Shown one piece after another: positions 44,555 through 55,573 of a DNA stretch of 64,000 bases. The stretch comes from Rhipidocladum racemiflorum. Its lineage: Eukaryota; Streptophyta; Magnoliopsida; Poales; Poaceae. A program made the position numbers and the translations under genes. Every line of letters begins with the position of its first letter. Position 1 is the stretch's first letter. The notes under the pieces were generated by a model, which saw only the letters and a program-made list of their open reading frames with translations, was not told the DNA's origin and made no database searches. The stretch is from positions 5,022,001 to 5,086,000 of the forward strand of contig CM070579.1 of assembly GCA_036346355.1 (NCBI GenBank), written 5' to 3'.

Positions 44555-47148
44555 TCATGTAGAACAAAGGTAGCTAACAGATTTAGCAGCACCAGCCCAT
44601 TGCTTGTGCTCAACAATATAGGCAGACACCACAGCCATGTGTTGCAAAACCGTGAAATGGTCTCGAGCATACGCAACCGAATCAGGCGTGATTGCTTTCC
44701 TTCCGATGGTCCCGATACCTTGGAGCCTCCCCTCATGGCGAGATCGAGGCACACCAATCGGTTCGACCTTGGCCATGTAATCAACGCAGAACTCGACGAC
44801 CTCTTCGGTTGCATAAGCTTCGACAATGCTACCCTCCGACCGAGATCGATTCCGTACGTAAGACTTGAGAATTCCCATGTACCTCTCGAACGGGTACATG
44901 CTACGTAGGAATACCGGCCCGCACATCTTTATCTTTGTCACAAGGTGAACAATGAGATGGACCATGATATCAAAAAATGATGGAGGGGAATACATCTCAA
45001 GATTACATAGAGTCATCACCACCTCAGCCTGCAGAGCATCTAGTCCTTCGGGATCGATGACCTTCTGAGCGATTTTGTTAAAGAAATAACACAACCTCAT
45101 GATTGTCTCCCGGACCTTGACCGGCAAAATGCTTCTAATTGCGACAGGGAGCATCTGTGTCATCAGCACATGACAATCATGAGACTTCATACCGTTTAAT
45201 TTCAAATCTTGCATCGAAACAAGTCTCTTCATATTAGAGGAGTAGCCGGACGGAACTTTCACACCATGTAAGCACTGGCACAGTTCAGTTCTTTCGGCCT
45301 TTGACAGAGTATAACAAGCAGGTTCCAAGTACGTACGGCCTTTATCAGTTTCTTTCGGAGCTAACTCAGGTCTTATGCCCATATCGACCAAGTCAAGTCG
45401 TGCATTGATACCATCCTTTGTTTTGCCCTTAATGTTGAGTAAGAGACCAATCATGCTGTCACAGACATTCTTCTCGATGTGCATGACGTCGATGTAGTGG
45501 CAAACTTCTAATTGCTCCCAGTAAGGTAGGTCCCAGAATATTGATCTCTTCTTCCACATGCTCTTCTCACGAGTACTTGATTTACGTCACTTTCCATGGG
45601 CACCATCCAAGTCCTTAACAATGTCATGAACATCTCTCCCGCTCAAAGGCCTTAGAGTTGTACCGTTTTCGTTCCTTCCGTCGAAAAGTTGCTTCAACTT
45701 GCGATATGGGTGATTCATCTTAAGGAACCTACGGTGACGCATGTACACAGTTTTGCGGGAGTGATTTAGCCATACACTGTCAATATCATTTAAGCAGTGA
45801 GTGTAGGCTTTGGATCCTTTTGTACTTTGGCCTGACAGGTTACCAAGGGCACGGTAATCATTTATGGTGCAGAACAACATGCAGTGCAAAGTGAAGTTCT
45901 CCCGTTTGTACGCATCCCATACGCATACCCCGGTAACCCACAATATTTTTAGATCTTCCACCAATGGAGCTAGGTACACATTAATATCGTTCCCAGGTTG
46001 TTTCGGTCATTGGATAAATACATACAACAAAATGTACTTCCGCTTCATCGACAACCAAGGAGGAGGGTTGTACATACAGAGATTTACGGGCCAAGTGCTA
46101 TGCCGGCTGCTCATGTTACCGAAAGGATTCATTCCATCCGTACTCAATCCAAACCTTATATTCCTCGGATCTGCACCGAATTCTTGATAGCTCCTATCGA
46201 TGTTTCTCCATTGGATGGAATCAGCAGGGTGCCTTAGCATTCCATCATTCTTACACTCCTCGGAGTGACAACGCAACAGTTTTGCCCACCTTTGGGTTCG
46301 CAAACAAACGCTTCAAACGTGGAATTACAGGCAGATACCATGCCACCTTAGCATGAGGTCCTTTTTCCAACTCGATCCTCTCGCCATCATCAACTGAATG
46401 ACTCTTACGCTTGTACCGGGATGAGTTGCACACCGGACATACATGCAAGTTTGCGTACTGTTTGCGGTACAGGATACAGTCGTGCGGACATGCATGTATT
46501 CTTTCTACTTCCATTCCCAAAGGACAAAGAACCTTCTTGGCTTTGTAGGTGGTTGTCGGCAACTCGTTTCCCTCTAGAAGCATATCAGCCAATAGACGTA
46601 ACAGCGTTGTGAAACTCTTGTCGGACCAACCGTTGCTTGCCTTCAATTTCAGTAGTTCAAGTACGGATGACAACCTTGTGTATTTCAACTTGCACCCTGG
46701 GAACAAAGGTTTCTCCGAGTCCTCCATCAAGCTTTGGAACTTTCCATATTCACTGTCATCAAGGTTTCCTTTTGCGTCGCGCAACATCTGATCCAGACTG
46801 TCATCCTGCAACCTATCCTCATCGGAAGCACAATCAATATGACCATCCGACATATCATTGACTTCGTCGACGATATTAACAGTACTAGTTGCTTCCTGTA
46901 TATTCTGCTCTTCGCCATGACTGGTCCAACATGTATAGCCTATTTTGAAACCCCTTCGAATCAAATGTGCTTCGATCTGAGCTGTGTTTCGAAACATCTT
47001 CAGATTTTTCGCAATCAATGCACGGACATGACATAAATTGCTCCCCCTTATTAAACATATCCTCCTCTGCAGCTCTTTTAAAGGTGGAGATGCCATTAAG
47101 GTACTCAACACTCAATCGGTTCGCAGCATACATCCAGCTTCGATCCAT
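44555..47148 (-). pseudogene. CACTA (En/Spm) TNP2-type transposase, disabled
   Basis: The minus-strand ATG is at 47148. Order: transposase-associated N-terminal domain (MDRSWMYAANRLSVEYLNGI and CPC..C, 47148-46950), a linker, and the TNP2/Transposase_21 core (RFGLSTDGMNPFGNMSS near 46170, INDYRALGNLSG near 45850, DVMHIEKNVCDSMIG near 45470). A DUF4218-type region follows (MYSPPSFFDIMVHL, MYPFERYMGILK). It is broken by frameshifts near 47020 and 46290 and in-frame TGAs at 46009-46007 and 45589-45587. The frame ends at 44555 soon after EHKQWAGAAKS, where the family has an intron before its last exon; that exon is absent. The family cuts and pastes CACTA elements. Confidence 0.93.
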
Positions 47149-47960
47149 CTACGCTACACATGTAACAACTAGTGTTAAATATTAAGTACGCTAGGTATTC
47201 ATAAGCATACAGTCTTAAATTAATTATGCAATTACTACCATACAAAACAACAATCTTAGATCTATAAGCTAGATCGCCAAATGACTTGAATAGATCTAAA
47301 CAATCTTTAAATTTTATTCTTACAAATTAATTAAGCTATACATCATGAATATAATGCAAATAAAACCATTAGATCAAACAACATGACTGTACAAGCTATA
47401 TCTAAAAAACTCATCAAATTCCTTCCTTATGATCAACCTATAGCTAGATGTTGAATAAAATGTAATTAAAACACATTACTAACCTTAGATCACCAAAATC
47501 AAACGAATCTACTATCACCCTTCAAAAACAATGGTCACCTTTCAGAAAATCGCCTCACAGCGCAGCCAGTCACAAGAAGTGGCTCGAGGATCCCGAAACT
47601 TTAAAATGCATGAAGCGGCTCGAGAATCATTTTTATATAGGAGATATCACAGACGGTTACTAAGAAAAACCGACTATGATAATGCAATATTTACAAACGG
47701 TTTTTACTTAAAATCGTCTGTGATATAGATTATATCACGGACGGTTGTAAAACAAAATCGTCTATGAAAGTTTACAGAGACGGTTCAAATATAAAACCGT
47801 CTGTCTCTGTCCCGTCTGCGTCTCCTCGTTTCCCGCGCGCCTTTGAATGAGAACTCTTCGTTTCTCGCTTCGTCGGTCGCCTATTAAATCACTGCTATTG
47901 ATCAAATTTGAAGACATTCCTGCATCGCCACTAGCACCTCCTTCTCCCGCTCGTCAGCTA

Positions 47961-48232
47961 ATGGCATCTCCACATTCTCCCGCAGGCTCTGCTTCGTCCG
48001 ACGACGCTCCCCATCACCGCCCTCGGCGCCGCCGCTATGCGGGAAATGCAAGCGGGAAGAGGAGGAGGAGGACGAAGAAGAGTCAGAGGAGGACGAGGAG
48101 GAGGCAGAGGAGGACGACGAGGAGGGGGTCGATGAAGACGACGATGTCATGCACTGGGATAGCTCAGACGACGACGACGGCAACCCACCGTGGAGCGACG
48201 ATGACGATTATTTTTATAAGTAATAATATAAT
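47961..48232 (+). other. possible acidic ORF in the CACTA 5' region (opposite strand)
   Basis: An ATG at 47961 opens MASPHSPAGSASSDDAPHH. In another frame from about 48045 the sequence encodes a striking acidic tail: an E/D run, then VMHWDSSDDDD, GNPPWSDDDDYFYK and TAA at about 48223. Joining them needs a one- or two-base shift or an intron, and I see no clear splice pair. It may be a decayed second element gene divergent from the transposase, or a captured fragment. Confidence 0.35.
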
Positions 48233-48497
48233 GTTATTACTTATTGTAATGTAATGTTTTATGTTATAAAATGACATAATATATAAAATGGTTGTTACAG
48301 TGGTTATGTTATTACAGTGGTTATCAAAATCCATTATGCACACCATTTTTCGTCCTATCTATCAACGAAGTATGGCCAAGTAGTTCGATAAAAACATTCC
48401 CTTCGATGAAAATACGTAGTTCGATAAAAAACATCAAAATGTTAGAATACAATACACAGACGGTTATAAACACAAAATGTCTGTGATATAAACAATA

Positions 48498-48792
48498 CTA
48501 GTTATATGCCCGTGCGTTGCTACGAAAAACAAAATTGATAACGAAAAATAAATATTAAAAATAAAAAAATATTATTTCATAAGATCAAACATCTATCTTT
48601 AACGCTTCGTTTCTTGCAAAAGCTGGCTAATTAAAGCAACGCTTCGTTTCTTGCGTAGGGCAATTAAGCAGGGCAATTAATGCATCGCTTCGTTTCTTGC
48701 GTAGGGCAATTAAGCAGGGCAATTAAGTAGGGCAATTAAGCAGGACAATTAATGTGGCGTGGGAAGAAACTCTCACTTTATATAGTAGAGAT
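48498..48792. repeat. CTAGTTACATGCCCGTGC repeat family, copy 3
   Basis: CTAGTTATATGCCCGTGCGT to TTTATATAGTAGAGAT, nested in the CACTA 5' region between ACAGACGGTT-rich flanks. It is longer than the other copies because the CGCTTCGTTTCTTGCGTAGG..GCAGGGCAATTAA block is duplicated. Confidence 0.8.
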
Positions 48793-49016
48793 CAGAGACG
48801 TATATAAACACAACCCGTCTGTTCTTATATCACAGACGGTTATATAGTAAAACCGTCTGTGATGTTTGTCTAATCACAGACGAGTTTAATTAACAACGGT
48901 CTGTGATAGTTTCACTGATAGTTGGTTTATAGAATCGTCTGTGATATTATATATTACAGACGGTTTTTGAAAACGTCTGTGATGTTGCGTCTAATATAAG
49001 CATTTCTGTAGTAGTG

Positions 49017-49860
49017 ATGCTAGGAGAGGAATAAATTTGGGAAGAAAGATGTAGGAAGAGAAGGTGCTGGTAGCAAAGGAAGAGATTAGGGATTGTTTGA
49101 GAAAAGCATACGGGAATAGTGATGATGAAGAGAAATTGTTCTTTTAGTTTTTTTTTGAGAAGAGCAGTGCTTTTATGCTTTCCCTCCCAATACAAGTCAC
49201 ATAAATCTTAAAGCAAACGAAGGGGTAAGTAATCCTCATTTACCTTTCATTCATATTTTAATATTTATACAACTTTAACAAAAAAAAAGAGCATATAAGT
49301 ACCTCTCTTTTGAGAATAGTACGGGTAAAATAGAAAACAATGTCAGATAGATGAAGTTGGAGGGCTCTGTGTACGGAAGGATTCATGTGCTAAGGATGAT
49401 GGGAGAGGAAGGAATTTGGGAAGAAAGATGAAGGAAGAGAAGGTGCTGGTAGCAAAGGAAGAGATTAGGGATTGTTTGAGAAAAGCATACGGGAATAGTG
49501 ATGATGAAAAGAAATTGTTCTTTTCGTTTTTTTAGAATAGTACGGGCAAAATAAAAAATAATATCAGATAGATGGCCGCATAAATTATTTTTTTTTTGGA
49601 GTTGATCTAAGCCGTTATAACTTGGACTCACCAGATAAATGGACAGATATTTCTAGTTAACGTGAGAGCTTCATTTTTTTTTTATAGTTGATTGATTTGA
49701 GCCGTTATAATAACTTAGACCCATCAGATAGATGATTTTTTGTAGTTGATTGATCTAAGCCATTATAATAACTTAGACCTATCATATAGTTGACCAAATC
49801 TTTCTGATTAACTTGGGAGCTTACTCGGAATGTCTAATTAGTATAGATATCGATAGGGTG
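49017..49860. repeat. GGTGCTGGTAGCAAAGG repeat, copies A and B
   Basis: The same stretch (GGGAAGAAAGATG, GAAGAGAAGGTGCTGGTAG, AAAGCATACGGGAATAGTG) occurs at 49020-49150 and 49384-49520. A related unit continues from copy B to 49860 (CAGATAGATG, GAGCCGTTATAATAACTTAG). An inverted copy is at 53270-53705. Copy A is cut at its left edge by the CACTA end. Confidence 0.8.
49158..49313. mobile_element. short foldback MITE, second copy
   Basis: Contains GAGAAGAGCAGTGCTTTTATG.TTTCCCTCC, AAACGAAGGGGTAAGTAATC and AAAGAGCATATAAGTACCTCTC. It is related to 28618-28760 but more diverged. It separates copies A and B of the GGTGCTGGTAGC repeat. Confidence 0.6.
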
Positions 49861-51357
49861 GAAAAAATCTAACTTTGTTCAACGTTTAGACCTTTCTATT
49901 GAGAACAACAGTCAAATAGAAAGGTCGTCTCCCAAAATTGGATTCCAAGTCAGCCTCGCGCAGCAAATCCAGCCAAATAAAATCAAATTTTAAATGAATT
50001 AAATAAACCGATATATAGACCTTATTTGGGATAAATTCTGCTCAGGTAAATTCCAGATTCTCCAATAATCTGTCCCAATCATGGCCATAGATCGAGTTTA
50101 CCTAACTTTGAAACTACTAGTCCGTTAAAAAAAAAAGCAAAAATCCAAAACTATTTCCCTGACCAGCGCGGTTTGAATCCTACACCGTCGCAGTAACAAT
50201 TTTGTACTCTCGCCGTTTCCCGTGCTTACCTGGAGTTGGAGTAGGTAATTTGACTGTTGGCTACTAGCTAGGTACTGCATGTTACTAGACTTTTAAATAT
50301 CTTTAAATGGTACCAAAGTATACAATAAATTAGTACCAAGAGATATAAAAGGAATTATGTAGTGTGATAAAAGTAGATAAACAGGAGCGAATGGTTCAGA
50401 TCTAGATAGAATCCCACCTCCTCCACTCTAACACCCTCATTTGTCTACTATCTTTTTTTCGCCATGTATCTATTTTCACCGTATAATTCCTCAAGATATC
50501 AAAAGTTTAAACGATGAAGATACCAACAGCTACAGAAATCTTTCGGTAACTCGATAGCACATTCCAAAGGTAATAATAATAATAAAAAACTATGGTAAGC
50601 ATACACATTGGCCAAGAGCAGGCAGGTGAGGTACTGAGGTCAGACACCAACCCCCTTATTTTGACCGCAACTCGCACAGAAACTTCAGATACTCACACGG
50701 TCACACCGATGTGCATCATCCGTTCATCACCGTCGCTTAGCTGCTTCTACATACGATTGGACCGGCATGCAAATCCAGAGTTTATTTGGCTAACCACATC
50801 TCCTTCTTCTTTTTTTCTATTCTCAAAATTAAAAGGTGTCACTCAATCCAGAGTTTCTATGCAGCTAGCTTGCAGCTGTTGCGTGTTGCAGCCGTGGATC
50901 AGCGTATCGACTCGAGAGTAGAGCTTGACAGGGACTACTGCATTCTGTGTCTCCCTTTTCATTTCTTCAGGACATGGGCTCCAATGTCTACTTGCCAGTG
51001 TGTCTTCCCGAGACTCCAGGAAGATGAGCACATTCCACAGTTTTGTCTGGGCGGCAGAGTTGACGAATACGGAGGTCCAATCGTGTCCTAAACACACTGT
51101 TCATGCAATAAACTGATCTGATGACTATTTGGAGCTGGAAGTAACCACGTGGCCATCCCAACGGTCCTGATTCGACGGGCTTTATGTCGCTGCGAGGACA
51201 CGATGATGAGATGTCCCGGTGAAATTAACCGAATAGAAACCATCTTTGACTGAATTGGTGCTGCTTGAACTTGAGTGGCATGTAATAATTTTTGGGAAGA
51301 CCGGTTGGACAGTGGCCATCGTGAGAACCAGATTGCCAAAATTGTGCCTGGTCTTGT
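49861..51357. other. intergenic, no gene seen
   Basis: Several short open frames but no recognised product or splice chain. AT-rich before 50580, mixed after. Confidence 0.45.
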
Positions 51358-51530
51358 ACTCCTTCGATCACAAATACGTATCGTTTTGAAATACATGTGG
51401 TCAATTTTTTAAAACTTTTGCTATGGCTATATTTTAAGTATTTATATTAGATACAGATTCCCATGTGTAGATTTATCGTGAAAATACTTTTATAATACTG
51501 TAATTTTAATTGTTTTCATAGTTATATTTT
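51358..51530. mobile_element. Stowaway-type MITE fragment
   Basis: Starts CTCCTTCGATCACAAATACG after TA and carries the shared interior (TTAAGTATTTATATTAGATA, ACTTTTATAATACTGTAATT). The right end is degraded. Confidence 0.6.
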
Positions 51531-51610
51531 CGAAACCGCATCCGTATCGATGTTTGAAACCATAAGTACGGATGATTGAAGGAAAAGAACTCACAATAGA
51601 TATGAATACC

Positions 51611-51611
51611 T

Positions 51612-51663
<52 letters not shown>
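51611..51663. repeat. (TA)n microsatellite
   Basis: About 25 uninterrupted TA units after TATACA, in the upstream region of the DUF868 gene (about 250 bp before its ATG). Likely length-polymorphic. Confidence 0.95.
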
Positions 51664-51666
<3 letters not shown>

Positions 51667-51912
51667 GTGTAGCATCTCTAAAGCCTGAATTTAAAAGGGA
51701 AAACACGACGGTCCTCGAGTACCCTAGAGGCTACAGCGACACACAAAAAGAAAAGGAAAAGATCGCGTCAACTTTCGCAGGCGCCCTCTCAAGTCGCCGC
51801 TACGTACGCGCTGGTGCAACTACTCCCGAGTCCCGAGTCGCCCACAAAAACCAATCGATCTGAGCAGCCGCCTCTGCAGCGTCAAGCGACAGCGTGCACC
51901 GCGCGCCCGCGC

Positions 51913-52911
51913 ATGCCGCTCTCCTGCTTCGCCGCCGCTGGCGACCCTTCTCCGTCGCCGGTATCCTCGGTGACGTCCGTCTACTGGACGCACCTCGGCA
52001 CGATCACCATGACGTGGTCGCACGCGAAGCTTGGCCTCCTCCTAGCCGCCGAACTCCACCTCACCGGGGTCGGCGCCGCGCCCGCGCGCCTCGTGCTCCG
52101 GCCGTCGCTCCCGTGGCGGCGGCGCGGATCCAAGCGCTTCGTCGTGTCCGGCCACGTCGTCGCGTTCTCGTGGGACCTGTCGCGCGCGCGCCTGGCCGCC
52201 CGCCGGCCGGAGCCACTCTTCCGGTACTTCGTATACGTATCGATCGACGGCGAGCTCGCTCTGGCCGCGGGTGACCTCGCGTCGCCCGCGTCCGCCGGCC
52301 TCCTCTTCTCCCGCCGCGAGAACGCCGTCGCCGCCGGCCGCGGCGACGCGTACACCACCTCTGTCGCCGTCGCGGGCGAGAAGCACGAGGTATCCCTCGC
52401 TGTGGAGGACGCGGCCATGTGGGTTGCCGTCGATGGTCAGAAAGCCCTACAGGTCCGCCGCATCCGGTGGAAGTTCCGCGGCAGCGAGAGTCTCGACCTC
52501 CCGCGCGGCCGCGTCCGGGTCTCGTGGGACCTCCACGGCTGGCTCTTCACTCCCGACGCCGCCGCCGTCTTTGTCCTCCGGTTCGAGACGGACGAAGCGG
52601 ACTCCAAGGACGTGGAAGAAGACACAGGCATGCACGTAAGAAGGCAGACTTCTTTCAGGAACCACCACGCCGCAGGCGGCGGCGGCGGCGAGAGTTGGTG
52701 CAGCAGCGACAGCGAGAGGAGGGGATGGAGGAGGGGGGCGTTCAGGTCGGGCTCGGACTCGTCGCCGTCGGTGTCGGTGGCATCGACGTCCGCGGCGTCG
52801 TCGGCCGGGAGCGTGGCGACGGTGGCCGAGTGGACCACGGTGGAGGAGGCGGCGTTGAAGGACGGCGGTGGGTTCTCTCTCGTGGTACACCTTTGGAAGA
52901 AGACGAGGTAA
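51913..52911 (+). CDS. DUF868 family protein
   Basis: A single exon of 332 codons. The start chosen is ATG 51913; the upstream in-frame sequence has no ATG and looks like a leader. The N-terminal part has the DUF868 (PF05910) pattern SVTSVYWTHLGTITMTWSH. The middle (VVSGHVVAFSWDLSRA, FRYFVYVSIDGELAL, EVSLAVEDAAMWVAVDG) is beta-rich, and GRVRVSWDLHGWLF precedes a Ser-rich variable region. The end GGGFSLVVHLWKKTR is typical of the family. These are plant-specific proteins of unknown biochemical function, many of them stress- or pathogen-induced. The length is normal and the gene looks intact. No TATA box is obvious. A long (TA)n tract lies 250 bp upstream. Confidence 0.93.
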   Translation: MPLSCFAAAGDPSPSPVSSVTSVYWTHLGTITMTWSHAKLGLLLAAELHLTGVGAAPARLVLRPSLPWRRRGSKRFVVSGHVVAFSWDLSRARLAARRPEPLFRYFVYVSIDGELALAAGDLASPASAGLLFSRRENAVAAGRGDAYTTSVAVAGEKHEVSLAVEDAAMWVAVDGQKALQVRRIRWKFRGSESLDLPRGRVRVSWDLHGWLFTPDAAAVFVLRFETDEADSKDVEEDTGMHVRRQTSFRNHHAAGGGGGESWCSSDSERRGWRRGAFRSGSDSSPSVSVASTSAASSAGSVATVAEWTTVEEAALKDGGGFSLVVHLWKKTR

Positions 52912-53269
52912 TGCTAGCTGATGTATCCATGGTGTTGGTGCATTGCGTTGCACTGGATTGTATGAAGTGACAATTTTTGTCGGCATAGATGAAAAGTTGG
53001 AGGGGACCATTTTGATTTGTTCGTATTAATTCAAATACGTGGATTACCAATCCACAAGTAGAAGTTTGGAGATGGTGAGTTGTTTCTTTCTCTTTTCTAG
53101 TGCCAAATCTCCGATCAATTTTGACTGTGGTACCTATCATTGCACCATGAGTTTTTGATAAGTTTCATCCGGATATTTTCTTTAGCAACCATATGAATGA
53201 AGGACCAACTTCATTAGCCGGGGAGCGCAAAATCTATCTATCAATCTATACCTATAGGCACTCTTAGGA
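52912..53269. other. downstream region of the DUF868 gene
   Basis: AT-rich, no ORF. It includes a lone GATAAGTTTCATCCGGATA end (53155) shared with the GTATAGGTATCATC MITE family. Confidence 0.45.
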
Positions 53270-53705
53270 AACTAGAAAGATTTAGTCATCAGATAGATGA
53301 CTACAACTTATTATAACGGCTGAGATCAATCAACTCTAAAAGGCCATCTATATGATAGACCTAAGTTATTATAACGGCTTAGATCAATCATATCTGAAAA
53401 ATGAAGCTCTCACATTAATTAGAAAGATCTGTTCATTTATCTACTAAGTCCAAGTTATAACGGCTCTCCAACAAAATTAATTAATTTATGTGGCCATCTA
53501 TCTGATATTATTTTTTATTTTGCCTGCACTATTCTCAATAAAACTTAAAAAAAAAACAATTTCTCTTCATCACCACTATTCCCGTATGCTTTTCTCTAAC
53601 AATCCCCAATCTCTTCCTTTGCTACCGACACCTTCTCTTCCTACATCTTTCTTCCCAAATTCCTTCCTCTCCCATCATCCTTAACACATGAATCCTTCCG
53701 TACAG
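53270..53705. repeat. GGTGCTGGTAGCAAAGG repeat, inverted copy C
   Basis: It reads as the reverse complement of 49384-49860: CACTATTCCCGTATGCTTTT, CTACATCTTTCTTCCC and ATGAATCCTTCCG at its right end match copy B's left end. With copy B it makes an inverted repeat pair about 3.4 kb apart enclosing the DUF868 gene. Confidence 0.8.
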
Positions 53706-54730
53706 AGACCTCCAATTTCATGGTGCAGCAGGTGTTTTAGGTTGAGAACAAGCATGAAGACACCTTGAACTACACTTCAACGTCTGTCTCCGGCGATGGC
53801 GGCAGCGAGGCTGATCTGTGGAAATAGCTCACCTACTACACAAACATACATCAAAACCTTTGGACGCCATATACAAGGAGGTTTGTGATTTTTCCCATGT
53901 ATTTTGTCTGAAATATTTCCATAAGATAGACCAAATTGTTCTTTCCTTGATCTCTTGGTTTTTCTGGATTCTCACCCGGTTCATGCTGCTCATCATGTAT
54001 TATGTTTGAATATTTCTATGAAGAGAAACCGAATTGGATTGGAATGCAAGATGGATGTTGTTGGCTTTCCAAGGTTTCTAACTGAATTCGTTTTCGTCAT
54101 CTATTTTATCTGAAATATTTCCTTAAAGATAGACCGAATTGTTCTCTCTTTGATGTCATGATTTTTCTGGATTCTCATCCGATTCGTGTTGGTCACGTAC
54201 TATGTTTTAATATTTCCATGAAGAGAGTCCAAATTGAAATACAACTATGTCTATCAAGTACCTTATAAGTTAGGACTCTTTTACAGTACACTAAATTGAA
54301 TATGAACCGTTTATTTTTTTAATCCAATGGATCGGATTAACTAGAGTTTACTTATACTTCATCTCGTAGTAGCATAGTAAAAAAACACTCTTAACAAATC
54401 AACGATTAGATGTAATTTCTACTACACATTTTATACTACCACGTAATGCAGCATAAAATTTCTCATAAGTTAATCCAATGCTGTCGATATTACTATTAGA
54501 CATCCACGTTTTCCGAAACAAGCCCTGGTGCTCCTCCCGTTGATTTCCATGCGCGACACGTCTCGACGCTTCGTCCTCTGATTTCCATGGCCGTCGATTG
54601 CCCGCCATCGTCTCCAGGTTGCCAACGTTTTCCTCTCCATACTCGCTTCCGATGTTGGTTCGCTACTCTCAGTAGTTCATCGTCAGGTACGCAGACGTCT
54701 TGCTGCGTGCTGCAAAATTGATTAGTATTA
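53706..54730. other. intergenic, no gene seen
   Basis: Contains an internal near-repeat (TTTTTCTGGATTCTCA at 53960 and 54165, with TGAATATTTC.ATGAAGAGA-like flanks). No coding signal. Confidence 0.45.
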
Positions 54731-54996
54731 GGCCCCGTTTGGCAACTTGGAACCGAGCTGTTTCTACTAGAATCTGGGAGAAACCCATCCAAACGGGCTA
54801 AAACTCGGAACGTTTCTCTTTTTTCCACACCGTGGTTGAATCACCCTCAACCCCGTTTCACTAGTTTCTACTAGAATTTGGAACCGTACCAAACGGTTTG
54901 CAGAAAGCGATTCTGATTCTACCTGAAACGTTTCTACCAAGAATCTGGAACCGTTTCCGTTTCTACTAGAATCTGGATCCGTACCAAACGGGCCCT
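54731..54996. mobile_element. Tourist-type MITE (PIF/Harbinger)
   Basis: The ends GGCCCCGTTTGGCAAC and GTACCAAACGGGCCC are flanked by the 3-bp duplication TTA (54728-54730 and 54997-54999). 266 bp. The interior has four TTTCTACTAGAATCTGG-like units. Confidence 0.88.
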
Positions 54997-54999
54997 TAG

Positions 55000-55237
55000 T
55001 ATCCTCTTGGCCAACCATCATGCCAAACTTCCCCTTGATAGTCATCCAAATTGCTGTATAGCCTGAAAAATGCAGTGTTTCCATTGAAGAACACACATCA
55101 TGCATGCCAAACTTGCTGAGTATTATTGACATGAGGGAGGCTGTTTCTATCCACTTCCATTGCACCATGACATCCTGTTCTTGCTGAAACTGACTATCCG
55201 GCATGTACTCCATAACTCCAGGAAACAGGTTAGACAA
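55000..55237 (-). other. open frame of unknown origin beside the Helitron remnant
   Basis: About 79 codons on the minus strand with a protein-like composition (GVMEYMPDSQFQQEQDVMVQ, then SKFGMHDVCSSMETLHFSGY). It has no ATG-start context and no family that I recognise. It lies 140 bp from the Helitron helicase fragment on the opposite strand and could be a captured exon. Confidence 0.25.
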
Positions 55238-55375
55238 TAGATACAGGAAAACTTAGAAATGCTGCTGATTGCTTTCCTATTCTTTCTTATTGAAGGAAAC
55301 AAAGCAATGGCATGTGACATGCTTGATGCGATTAACCATGAGGAGGAGAGCTAGAAAGTAAAGGTTTGTTTTGCT

Positions 55376-55573
55376 ATGGCTATCGACAAGAGCCTGGGGC
55401 AATCTCTGAACAAGGTTGGCCTCTACTTAGAAAGACAAGTGTTCACACACGGCCAACTCTCTGTCGCAATGTCCAGGGTTACAAGCAGAAAAGGACTCAA
55501 GATCCTTATATCAGATGAAGATTGTCCCTGTAACAACGTCGCAAAGAACATTGTTTACAAGGAGATTTTGTAG
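55376..55573 (+). pseudogene. Helitron helicase (RepHel) C-terminal fragment
   Basis: The last 60 or so residues of a PIF1-like helicase, as carried by Helitrons. AIDKSLGQSLNKVGLYL, FTHGQLSVAMSRVTSRKGL and NIVYKEIL match the end of plant Helitron helicases (motif VI region SR..S..GL). The Rep domain and the rest of the helicase are missing. A Helitron 3' hairpin with CTRR was not found nearby. Confidence 0.85.

Larger units (their letters stand above)
44500..49016 (-). mobile_element. CACTA element with TNP2 transposase, 3'-truncated
   Basis: On the minus strand the element starts at 49016 with CACTACTACAGAAATGC, followed by many TCACAGACGGTT subterminal repeats (47640-48480 and 48795-49000). 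The transposase gene then runs 47148-44555. No CACTA end or transposase 3' exon (the usual DUF4216 part) is found on the left, so the 3' end of the element is missing. The left border is approximate. A CTAGTTACATGCCCG repeat (48498-48792) is nested in the 5' end. Confidence 0.85.

Noticed and set aside
47902..48183. Minus-strand poly-Ser open frame
   Set aside because: It is the complement of the acidic E/D run on the plus strand, a composition artefact.
52437..53140. Minus-strand and alternate-frame ORFs across the DUF868 gene
   Set aside because: GC-rich shadows; only the plus frame starting at 51913 has the family motifs.
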